From contig SLGQ01000198.1 in the NCBI GenBank assembly GCA_007136595.1, positions 1-12,493 on the forward strand: DNA of 12,493 nt, written 5' to 3'. The notes beneath the pieces are model-generated. The model saw only the letters and a program-made list of their open reading frames with translations, was not told the origin of the DNA and did no database searches. The DNA comes from Candidatus Sumerlaeota bacterium (GTDB taxonomy: Bacteria > UBP6 > UBA1177). A program made the translations under genes and the position numbers. Below, one piece after another: positions 6,787-12,493 of this stretch. Position 1 is the stretch's first letter. Each line of letters starts with the position of its first letter.

Positions 6787-7632
6787 ATGAAGCGGTTGAA
6801 TCTGGTCGTTATATTATTTGCAGTTGTTTTCGTCTCCATGCCGTTACATGGGAAGCAGAGAATGGATTTTCTCCTTTTCAATCTGGGGCAGGGGAATCAG
6901 GACGATTTTCTCAAAATGAGCAAAGAGTTTTCCGCTGCAATGGCACCTATGTTTTACGGTGAAGCTGAAACAAAAGGTTCAGCAGGTTTTGAGATAGGTT
7001 TCGGATACACTCTGACAAGAGTTAACATAGGTGCAGATTACTGGAAAGAAGCTTTGTATGATAAGCCTGTTTCAATGGGAGTCCCACCTTTTTACAGCGG
7101 AGCCGATCTCCATTTTTCAAAAGGATTCGGTTTCGGGCTGAAATTTTTCGGTAATCTCAGATATTACATTCTCACAGAAATGATAAGTGGTGGCGGCGGA
7201 TTTGAATATGCAATTAATGAAGGGATAAGGCTTGCTCCGGATGTAGCTATAGGAGCCGGATATAACAGACTCTTCGGTGCCAATGATCTGAACATGCAGA
7301 TGATAGACCTGAGATTGAAAATATCCAAAACTTTTGTTGCAAATCATCAGGTAAAATTAACCCCCATAGTAGCTTACAGCCATTTATTTGTTTTTGCATC
7401 TTCCAACAGGCTTGGAGGTTATTTTGATTATTCCGGCAAAACAGATGCTTTTGTATGGGGTGATATAACCGGAGAACCTTTTTATTTTAATCAGGAATTT
7501 ATAAACATAGATAGATTCATTCTCGGATTTAAAACAGTTACAGGTCACTTCGGTTTTCAGATAGAAGCCGTAATTCCTGTAAATGCAGGTAACAGTTTCT
7601 CTTTTAATGCCGGTTTCTCTGTAGTTCTGTAA
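6787..7632 (+). CDS. Predicted outer-membrane beta-barrel-like protein
   Basis: ATG 6787 is preceded by AGAGG at 6776-6780, 6 nt upstream; an in-frame TTG at 6772 lacks such a site and would spoil the signal peptide. The protein has 281 residues with a Sec signal (MKRLNLVVILFAVVFVSMPLHG, likely cleaved near residue 22). The mature part has alternating hydrophobic residues, frequent Gly and aromatics (FEIGFGYTLTRVNIGADYW, FGLKFFGNLRYYIL, FGFQIEAVIPV) and ends in FSFNAGFSVVL, a strand-like end as in porin-like barrels. No family is recognised. It precedes the PHP-fold phosphatase by 4 nt, so the two are co-transcribed and probably translationally coupled; a role in polysaccharide or envelope traffic is an inference from that neighbour only. 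Confidence 0.75.
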   Translation: MKRLNLVVILFAVVFVSMPLHGKQRMDFLLFNLGQGNQDDFLKMSKEFSAAMAPMFYGEAETKGSAGFEIGFGYTLTRVNIGADYWKEALYDKPVSMGVPPFYSGADLHFSKGFGFGLKFFGNLRYYILTEMISGGGGFEYAINEGIRLAPDVAIGAGYNRLFGANDLNMQMIDLRLKISKTFVANHQVKLTPIVAYSHLFVFASSNRLGGYFDYSGKTDAFVWGDITGEPFYFNQEFINIDRFILGFKTVTGHFGFQIEAVIPVNAGNSFSFNAGFSVVL

Positions 7633-7636
7633 AAAA

Positions 7637-8308
7637 ATGATAGATATTCACTCACATCTTCTGCACGGAATTGACGATGGTCCCGATAATATTGATGACA
7701 GCCTTGAAATAATCAGACACCTTTCTTCTTTCGGATTTACTCAACTTATTCCCACACCGCACAAATTTCACATTCTGTTCGATCCTACTCCTGCTGAAGT
7801 AAATGCAAAAGTTATGGAACTTAAAAGAAGTATCATAAAAAGGTTCAGTTTCGAATACTTTTGCAATGTTCCCCAAATAAAAAAAGTTGAAGATCACTAT
7901 GAATTGTCTGTCATAAAAGATGGAAAAAAAGTCATTCTGGTGGAATTTCCCGCAATGGTTTTAAGGAAAGATTTTGTGGAAGACAAAATAAGTGCTTTGA
8001 ATCAGGCAGGTTTTGTTCCTCTGATAGCCCATATTGAAAGATATGGTAAAAGTGATGAATTCTGGGCTGAATTAAAGGGAAAATATCAACTCTATCTTCA
8101 GGGAGGGATAAAAGCTTTTGCCAGACCTTTTTACGATAATTCAAAAAAACAACTTATGAGAATGATCAGGGCAGGGTTGATCGATAACCTGGCAACAGAT
8201 ATCCACAGTGTTTCACAACTTCCAAAAGTAGAAAAAGCGATCGATTTTATTATGAAAGAGTATCGAGGAGAGTATAAAAAGTTTTTTGCCGATTCTTTTG
8301 AACACTAA
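7637..8308 (+). CDS. CpsB/YwqE-type PHP-fold phosphatase (capsule/exopolysaccharide Tyr phosphatase family)
   Basis: The 223-residue protein begins MIDIHSHLLHGIDDGPDN, the hallmark of the CpsB/CapC/YwqE family, metal-dependent phosphotyrosine phosphatases of the PHP fold. Expected metal ligands are visible: H5 and H7, D14, H42 (PTPHKF), E103 (VEFP), H132 with R135 (AHIERY), and D188/H190 (TDIH). In Gram-positive bacteria these enzymes dephosphorylate the BY-kinase that controls polysaccharide chain length. The protein is somewhat shorter than typical members (about 240-255), and the usual G-x-E segment in the middle is poorly conserved (FEYFCNVPQI), so substrate choice may differ. No kinase gene lies in the window. 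There is no Shine-Dalgarno before the ATG, which follows the upstream stop by 4 nt, suggesting translational coupling. Confidence 0.88.
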   Translation: MIDIHSHLLHGIDDGPDNIDDSLEIIRHLSSFGFTQLIPTPHKFHILFDPTPAEVNAKVMELKRSIIKRFSFEYFCNVPQIKKVEDHYELSVIKDGKKVILVEFPAMVLRKDFVEDKISALNQAGFVPLIAHIERYGKSDEFWAELKGKYQLYLQGGIKAFARPFYDNSKKQLMRMIRAGLIDNLATDIHSVSQLPKVEKAIDFIMKEYRGEYKKFFADSFEH

Positions 8309-8339
8309 AAATTAACAATGAAAAATATTTTAATTTTTA
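8306..8339. repeat. Perfect A/T-only inverted repeat between the CpsB-like gene and tpiA
   Basis: TAAAAATTAA (8306-8315) and TTAATTTTTA (8330-8339) are exact reverse complements, 10 bp each around a 14-nt loop. The left arm includes the stop codon of the phosphatase gene and the right arm lies where the tpiA -35 would be. A weak terminator or an operator is possible; no GC-rich stem is present. Confidence 0.5.
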
Positions 8340-8349
8340 AGATCACGGT

Positions 8350-8355
8350 TATAAT
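8350..8355 (+). promoter_or_regulatory. Consensus -10 element of a tpiA promoter
   Basis: A perfect TATAAT lies 30 nt before the tpiA start. No good -35 is seen at 16-18 nt upstream (only A/T-rich sequence), so activity may need an activator or UP-like A/T tract. Confidence 0.5.
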
Positions 8356-8385
8356 ACTTGTCAGTTATTTTGAGGGAGGTTGAAG

Positions 8386-9132
8386 ATGAGAACATCTGTA
8401 ATTGCCGCTAATTGGAAAATGAATAATCTTTACGAAGAAACCGTAAGATTTTTCAAGGAGTTTGGAGATACCGCAGTTAATGTGGATGGTAAAGAAGCAA
8501 TTATTGCTCCGGCATTCCCCTATTTAAGGACGGCTTGTGAACTTTCAAAAGGGAAAAATATCATTATAGCCGCCCAGGATGTTTATCCTGCTGAAAAAGG
8601 CGCGTTTACAGGGATGGTCGGGAGTGAAATGCTCAAAGATTGCGGAGTTGGAGCAGTTATTGTCGGACACAGTGAAAGAAGACACATCTTTGGAGAAAGT
8701 TTTGAGCTTATAAGAAAAAAAGTAACATTTGTTCAAAATAATGACTGGAAACTTATTTTCTGTATAGGTGAAACACTTCAGGAAAGAGAGTCCGGGCAAC
8801 TGTATGAAGTTATAAAAGAACAGATATACACAGCATTTGATGAAAACTTGTGGTGTGATCCGGATAAAGTCGTCATTGCATACGAACCGGTTTGGGCTAT
8901 CGGAACGGGAGTTGTTGCAACTCCTGAGCAGGCACAGGAAATGCATGCATTCATAAGAAAAATAATGGGAAAAAGATATGACAGGGAAAATATTCCGATC
9001 CTTTATGGAGGGAGTGTTAAACCCGATAACATTAAAGGTTTAATGGATTGTGAAGATATAGACGGAGCACTTGTCGGAGGTGCAAGCCTGGAAGCAGACT
9101 CTTATAAAAAACTTTTTATGTATGACAGGTAA
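8386..9132 (+). CDS. tpiA: Triose-phosphate isomerase
   Basis: This enzyme interconverts dihydroxyacetone phosphate and glyceraldehyde 3-phosphate in glycolysis and gluconeogenesis, in the cytosol. GGGAGG at 8374-8379 lies 6 nt before ATG 8386; the in-frame TTG at 8380 overlaps this site and is rejected. The 248-residue product matches the usual length of about 250. All hallmarks are present: AANWKMN with N9 and K11, GHSERR with catalytic H95, AYEPVWAIGTG with catalytic E167 and the flexible lid, YGGSVKPDN and DGALVGGASL for phosphate binding. The rpoH-type gene follows by 15 nt, so both are probably in one operon. Confidence 0.98.
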   Translation: MRTSVIAANWKMNNLYEETVRFFKEFGDTAVNVDGKEAIIAPAFPYLRTACELSKGKNIIIAAQDVYPAEKGAFTGMVGSEMLKDCGVGAVIVGHSERRHIFGESFELIRKKVTFVQNNDWKLIFCIGETLQERESGQLYEVIKEQIYTAFDENLWCDPDKVVIAYEPVWAIGTGVVATPEQAQEMHAFIRKIMGKRYDRENIPILYGGSVKPDNIKGLMDCEDIDGALVGGASLEADSYKKLFMYDR

Positions 9133-9135
9133 AAC

Positions 9136-9141
9136 AGGAGG
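9136..9141 (+). promoter_or_regulatory. Ribosome binding site deciding the TTG start of rpoH
   Basis: AGGAGG sits 6 nt before TTG 9148. The TTG start gives the complete N-terminal sigma region, and no ATG in frame lies near a comparable site. Confidence 0.8.
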
Positions 9142-9147
9142 CTTTTT

Positions 9148-9993
9148 TTGAACAACAATGTTCCTGCACTTTCAGTCAACACAGTTTCAGCATATATCCA
9201 CAGTGTTCTTGCTATTCCTGATATTTCAAGAGAAGAAGAGTTGGAACTTTTTCAGAGATTTAAAGAAAAAGGAGACAAAATTGCCGCCCAGAAACTTGTT
9301 TTGAGCAATTTGAAACTTGTTGTAAATCTTGCCTATAAATTCAGAAGATTCAGGGATGTCACAGATCTTCTTCAGGAAGGCAATCTTGGTCTTTTGACGG
9401 CATTGCAGAAATTCGACCCCGAAAAAGGGGTTAGGTTTGCAACTTATGCAACATGGTGGATAAGGGCGAAAATACAGGAATTCATTATCAGCCAGATGAG
9501 CATTGTCAGATTTGGAAAAAGCAGAGATGAAAGAAAACTCTTTTTTAATATGATGGCTGTTATTAAAGAGATACAGAGCTACGATACAGATGGTGAAATA
9601 ACCAAAGAAGAGCTTGTGCAGGAAGTTGCGGCAAGATTGAATGTGGCTCCGGAAAAGGTAATAGAAACCATACAGGTAGTTTCTTCGTACAACGACATTT
9701 CGATAGATCAGACTATTGAAGAGAGCGGGGTAAAACTGCTGGAACTTAAAGACAGGACAAATCTTGATGAGGAAATGGATGATAAAACATTCGGGAACCG
9801 TATTCAAAGTGCCATAGCATCTTTGAATGACAGAGAAAGATTTGTTATATGGAACAGATATATGGCTGATGAACCTTTGACACTTCTTGAAATTGGTGAA
9901 AAATACGGCATTTCAAAAGAGAGAGTAAGACAGATAGAGTCGAGAGCCATTGAAAAAATCAAAGAATTTACCGAAAAAAGTTCTGTTTTCTGA
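9148..9993 (+). CDS. rpoH: RpoH-type alternative sigma factor (sigma-32 family)
   Basis: The protein has 281 residues, close to the usual RpoH length of about 285. Region 2 is complete: NLKLVVNLAYKF, DLLQEGNLGLLTALQKFDPEKGVRFATYATWWIRAKIQEFI (residues about 54-113). It is followed by DERKLFFNMM at 127-136, matching the RpoH box (QRKLFFNLR in enterics), which separates this family from housekeeping and flagellar sigma factors. Region 4 with its helix-turn-helix is at about 222-273 (LNDRERFVIWNRY, LLEIGEKYGISKERVRQIESRA). It directs RNA polymerase to heat-shock or related stress promoters. Translation starts at TTG, which may lower expression. The gene is 15 nt after tpiA and ends in TGA. The assignment to RpoH rests on the box motif and length; a lineage-specific paralogue with another role cannot be excluded. 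Confidence 0.9.
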   Translation: MNNNVPALSVNTVSAYIHSVLAIPDISREEELELFQRFKEKGDKIAAQKLVLSNLKLVVNLAYKFRRFRDVTDLLQEGNLGLLTALQKFDPEKGVRFATYATWWIRAKIQEFIISQMSIVRFGKSRDERKLFFNMMAVIKEIQSYDTDGEITKEELVQEVAARLNVAPEKVIETIQVVSSYNDISIDQTIEESGVKLLELKDRTNLDEEMDDKTFGNRIQSAIASLNDRERFVIWNRYMADEPLTLLEIGEKYGISKERVRQIESRAIEKIKEFTEKSSVF

Positions 9994-10031
9994 AAAATTA
10001 ATCCCATCAAACTTTGAAAATATAAATCTTT

Positions 10032-10040
10032 TGATATAAT
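10032..10040 (+). promoter_or_regulatory. Extended -10 promoter element upstream of deoC
   Basis: TG-A-TATAAT is a perfect extended -10 (TG at 10032-10033, hexamer 10035-10040). TTGAAA at 10014-10019 could be a -35 with a short 15-nt spacer. It lies 30 nt before the deoC start and suggests deoC and the two genes after it form a unit separate from tpiA-rpoH. Confidence 0.6.
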
Positions 10041-10070
10041 CATCTGTTATTGACTGTTTTTTGGTGAATT

Positions 10071-10835
10071 ATGAAAGATAAAGTTTTAAAAAGAGCGGAA
10101 GAACTTGTTTCTATGCTTGGTTTGCATGACAAAGAGTATGATGTTATTAAAAAGAATCTCAGTGAGGAGCCGGTCATTTCCGTTCCTGATATTTTTTATG
10201 TTAAAAATGCGATAGATCACACATGTCTCTCTTTTAATGCTTCTGAAAAAGATATCTTCAATTTATGCCGGGAAGCTGACAGATATAAGTTCAAAGCCGT
10301 CTGCATAAATCCTGTTTGGATCAAAACTGCTTTTGAGGAAAGAAAAAAGCTGAACGGAGATTTTTTAATTGCTACGGTGATCGATTTTCCTCTTGGAGCT
10401 TCAACTGAAACTGCCAGAAAAGGGGAAACGGATCAAGCTTTGACAGACGGTGCTGACGAACTCGATCTCGTTATGAGTACAGGGTTATTGAAAAGCGGGA
10501 AATTGAAAGAATGTTACAGGTCGATAAAGTGTGTCGCAGAAAAAGGCGGCTATCTTAAGGTTATATTGGAAACATCTGAACTTGAGGTAAGTGAAAAGAT
10601 CGATGCCGCACTTCTTTCGGTTTTTGCCGGTGCTCAAATGTTAAAAACTTCAACCGGTTTTCTTGGAAAAGCAACTATTGAGGATGTAAAACTGTTAAGA
10701 ATGATAGCCGGCAGAGATATCGGAGTTAAAGCCGCCGGAGGTATAAGGGACAAAAAAAGTGTTTTGGAAATGATAGGTGCAGGTGCAGACAGAATAGGTT
10801 GCAGCAGCTCGGTTTCCATTGTTGAAAGTTGGTAG
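10071..10835 (+). CDS. deoC: Deoxyribose-phosphate aldolase
   Basis: The 254-residue cytosolic class I aldolase splits 2-deoxyribose 5-phosphate into glyceraldehyde 3-phosphate and acetaldehyde in deoxynucleoside catabolism. Seen in order: AIDHTCL (48-53), KAVCINP (75-81), VIDFPLGAS (103-111), GADELDLVMSTG (127-138) with the Asp132 position, LKVILE (162-167), the Schiff-base motif LKTSTGF with K192, VKAAGGIRD with K220, and GADRIGCSSSVSIV, which replaces the usual RIGTSSG phosphate-binding motif with a Ser. An N-terminal extension of about 40 residues precedes the barrel. The Shine-Dalgarno is weak (GGTGA). The product feeds triose phosphates into the reaction of the nearby tpiA, a plausible though not proven link. 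The next gene starts 4 nt after the stop. Confidence 0.95.
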   Translation: MKDKVLKRAEELVSMLGLHDKEYDVIKKNLSEEPVISVPDIFYVKNAIDHTCLSFNASEKDIFNLCREADRYKFKAVCINPVWIKTAFEERKKLNGDFLIATVIDFPLGASTETARKGETDQALTDGADELDLVMSTGLLKSGKLKECYRSIKCVAEKGGYLKVILETSELEVSEKIDAALLSVFAGAQMLKTSTGFLGKATIEDVKLLRMIAGRDIGVKAAGGIRDKKSVLEMIGAGADRIGCSSSVSIVESW

Positions 10836-10839
10836 AAAA

Positions 10840-11394
10840 ATGACTTTACGATTAAAGGTTTCAAAATATTCCATATTTCTTTTATTTATTTTTCTTTCTT
10901 TTATTTCGTGCAGAAGAGATACATCCGCTGAACAGGATGAAAAAATTGTTGCGGCAAACAAGTTCATGGAATTAAGGAAGGAGGGTAAAACTAAAGAAGC
11001 TTATGAAATGCTCTCAAATGAAAGCCGTGAAATTTTTTCATTTAAAGAGTTCGATGAGTATTGTTTCGTTTTCAGAGTGATGGAACAAACCGGCATCAAA
11101 AACCGCTCAGATGGATATTATGAAATAAATTACAAGTATTATGACAAAAGGTTTAACAAGGAAGATAATGAGCTATATACTTTTTATATTACTGAAAACA
11201 CAGAAAACATTACATTTTCTCAGACAGGTATCGTTTTTCCCCATACAGGTTTCATTCAACTGAGAAACAGGATAGAGGAAAGGGATGTTTCAGGAGCTGA
11301 ATCTGTTATTAAGTTGATGTTGTCTTTAGATCCCCGGAGCCCTGATGTATTGGAGAGTGCCACACAAATGGGTTTTATTCCGGAGATTCCCTGA
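10840..11394 (+). CDS. Small predicted lipoprotein of unknown function
   Basis: ATG 10840 is taken as the start, giving 184 residues; TTG codons at 10819 and 10822 would overlap deoC and extend the signal peptide without a ribosome site. The N-terminus is basic, then strongly hydrophobic (YSIFLLFIFLSFISC), with the lipid-bearing Cys near residue 23 and an atypical Phe at -3 of the lipobox. The mature part (AANKFMELRKEGKTKEAYEMLSNESREIFSFKEFDEY, then alternating beta strands) resembles the NTF2-like folds of small bacterial lipoproteins with DUF4878/DUF3887-type architecture, but this is a fold-level impression only. The gene is 4 nt after deoC and its TGA stop is directly followed by the next ATG, so it is translated as part of this unit. 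Confidence 0.78.
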   Translation: MTLRLKVSKYSIFLLFIFLSFISCRRDTSAEQDEKIVAANKFMELRKEGKTKEAYEMLSNESREIFSFKEFDEYCFVFRVMEQTGIKNRSDGYYEINYKYYDKRFNKEDNELYTFYITENTENITFSQTGIVFPHTGFIQLRNRIEERDVSGAESVIKLMLSLDPRSPDVLESATQMGFIPEIP

Positions 11395-12276
11395 ATGTTG
11401 AGCGTAAAAAAAGTAATATTTTTCTGTTTAATGCTTTTTTGTTACGGCTTGGTGTTTCCCAACATACTTTTTGATGAAGGAGTTCCCGGAGATATAAGAG
11501 TTGAAGTATCAAGACTTTACAGGGAAAGCGGAATGGATGCCAGCTTTTTGATAGAAGTCCATGGAGCCAACGATCTTCTTATTATTTCTCAGGATGGATA
11601 TATAAGGAGACTGCCTTTGAGTGAGGTGACAGGAAGAGATATTTTCATCGTCATGGAAACAATGATGGATCATATCCCCAGTGATGAAACTCAGGAATAT
11701 CTGAGTGAGGGAATAGAACTTTTTAACGAGGAAGAATTTGCCGAGCTTGAAAAAAGACTCCTTAAAGAAAGAATGGCAGAAAAAGAAAAAAAGCGGGAGT
11801 TTTCGGGTAGTATAAAGATCAATGAAAATAATGAGTTTTTCCCATGGGCTGAAAGCGGTTCAAGATTCAGTGCGGCACTTTTCATATCTTCTCAGGAAAA
11901 CTGGGGTGGAGGATTACAGGTGAGTGCGGCGGCAGCTTTTCTGAAACTCGGTTTTACTTTTACAAAAGGGTCTAATCTTAAATTTCAGGATGATCTTACA
12001 GTTCCCTGGGAATCTTACAGTCTTTATCTTATGGTGGACCTTTTCAGGTATCGCCGTTTTTTTGTGTCGGGCGGTTTTAAGGTTGAGCTTTATGATACCA
12101 GGGGAAGGTTGTTTGAACGGGAGTTTTTTACATTTTCGGCTTCACAGAAGATCGGTTGGTTTGAGATAGGGACTGTTTTCAATGTTTCTCCAAGCATTGT
12201 TGAGCTTGGTCTTTTTGGACAGAAATACAGAATGGATCAGTGGAATTTTACAATTTTCAGCGGATTTTTGTTCTAG
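11395..12276 (+). CDS. Predicted outer-membrane protein with N-terminal periplasmic segment
   Basis: The ATG directly abuts the previous TGA stop, indicating translational coupling; GGAG lies 9 nt upstream. The 293-residue product has a signal peptide (MLSVKKVIFFCLMLFCYGLVF). Residues about 25-95 form a small alpha/beta segment (IRVEVSRLYRESGMDASFLIEVHGANDLLIISQDGYIRRL). A highly charged probable helix follows at about 110-140 (EEEFAELEKRLLKERMAEKEKKREF). From about 145 the sequence is Gly/aromatic-rich with alternating strands (FSAALFISSQENWGGGLQVSAAAAF, YSLYLMVDLF, FVSGGFKVELY) and ends in Phe (FTIFSGFLF), as expected for the C-terminal signal of outer-membrane barrels. The number of strands looks small (about eight). 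No family is recognised. The 3' end overlaps the convergent gene by 20 bp. Confidence 0.8.
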   Translation: MLSVKKVIFFCLMLFCYGLVFPNILFDEGVPGDIRVEVSRLYRESGMDASFLIEVHGANDLLIISQDGYIRRLPLSEVTGRDIFIVMETMMDHIPSDETQEYLSEGIELFNEEEFAELEKRLLKERMAEKEKKREFSGSIKINENNEFFPWAESGSRFSAALFISSQENWGGGLQVSAAAAFLKLGFTFTKGSNLKFQDDLTVPWESYSLYLMVDLFRYRRFFVSGGFKVELYDTRGRLFEREFFTFSASQKIGWFEIGTVFNVSPSIVELGLFGQKYRMDQWNFTIFSGFLF

Positions 12277-12493
12277 AGACAGGTTTTTCCACTACGAATC
12301 CGTAATAAAGTACCAGAAAAAGGATATACACCACTAAAACGGAAAATAAGGAAAGTGCTGAAAAAAGAAATATTGCTGCAGGAAACCTGATGAAAACCGC
12401 AACTGTGGAAAATATGAATATTGCAATGGTTACATAAGTGTTAGCCTTAAATATTTGCCCGCTTTCTTTTTTTGAAGGGATAGATGCCGCAAA
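12257..12493 (-). CDS. C-terminal end of an integral membrane protein (5' part outside window)
   Basis: Reading the minus strand from the right edge, 78 codons are open and end in TGA at 12259-12257. The segment has a cytosolic-looking basic stretch (SIPSKKESGQIFKAN) and two long hydrophobic helices (YVTIAIFIFSTVAVFIRF and AAIFLFSALSLFSVLVVYILFLVLYYGFVV), then a short charged tail EKPVSRTKIR. This is clearly membrane-protein coding. The layout would suit the end of a UbiA-type prenyltransferase or another polytopic enzyme, but nothing diagnostic is visible, so no function is given. The stop codon lies within the end of the plus-strand outer-membrane gene, a 20-bp tail-to-tail overlap. Confidence 0.75.
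   Translation of the reverse strand, partial: FAASIPSKKESGQIFKANTYVTIAIFIFSTVAVFIRFPAAIFLFSALSLFSVLVVYILFLVLYYGFVVEKPVSRTKIR

Noticed and set aside
10819..10839. Upstream TTG starts for the small lipoprotein
   Set aside because: They would overlap deoC and place extra residues before the signal peptide, without a ribosome site.

Overview
The window is a low-GC, gene-dense stretch of a Gram-negative bacterial chromosome. At least three predicted lipoproteins and two barrel-like envelope proteins indicate an outer membrane. The surface proteins have an export signal followed by Asp/Glu-rich tandem repeats and then a eukaryote-like or adhesive module (Kazal, FG-GAP, PKD-like, CBM48-like). From memory this style is common in uncultured deltaproteobacterial/Myxococcota-type and candidate-phylum genomes; I cannot place the organism more closely. 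TGA is an ordinary stop in several genes here, so the code is standard.

Left third (1-4964), surface proteins: the C-terminal end of a protein with (PDIDDI)n repeats; a 640-residue lipoprotein that carries the same C-terminal PKD-like module as its neighbour plus a glycogen/starch-binding-like motif; on the minus strand, a lipoprotein with a DFETLD/DFEIED linker and a Kazal domain; and an FG-GAP beta-propeller lipoprotein gene interrupted by one in-frame TGA at the conserved Gly of an FG motif. Upstream of that gene on the same strand is a PAS-GGDEF diguanylate cyclase (4988-5902).

Middle and right (6053-12276), all plus strand: a flavodoxin-fold iron-sulfur-flavoprotein-like reductase; a predicted barrel protein followed 4 nt later by a CpsB/YwqE-type PHP-fold phosphatase; tpiA followed 15 nt later by an RpoH-type sigma factor; and deoC followed by a small lipoprotein and a second predicted outer-membrane protein with almost no spacing. 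The 3' end of an unrecognised membrane-protein gene on the minus strand (12257-12493) overlaps the last gene convergently.

Functionally the window mixes core metabolism and stress regulation (tpiA, rpoH, deoC) with envelope and surface functions. No phage, IS element, CRISPR array, tRNA or rRNA was seen. The most notable features are the stop-interrupted FG-GAP gene, the slippage-prone acidic repeat linkers, and the module shared by the two adjacent left-hand genes. No gap between genes exceeds 300 bases.
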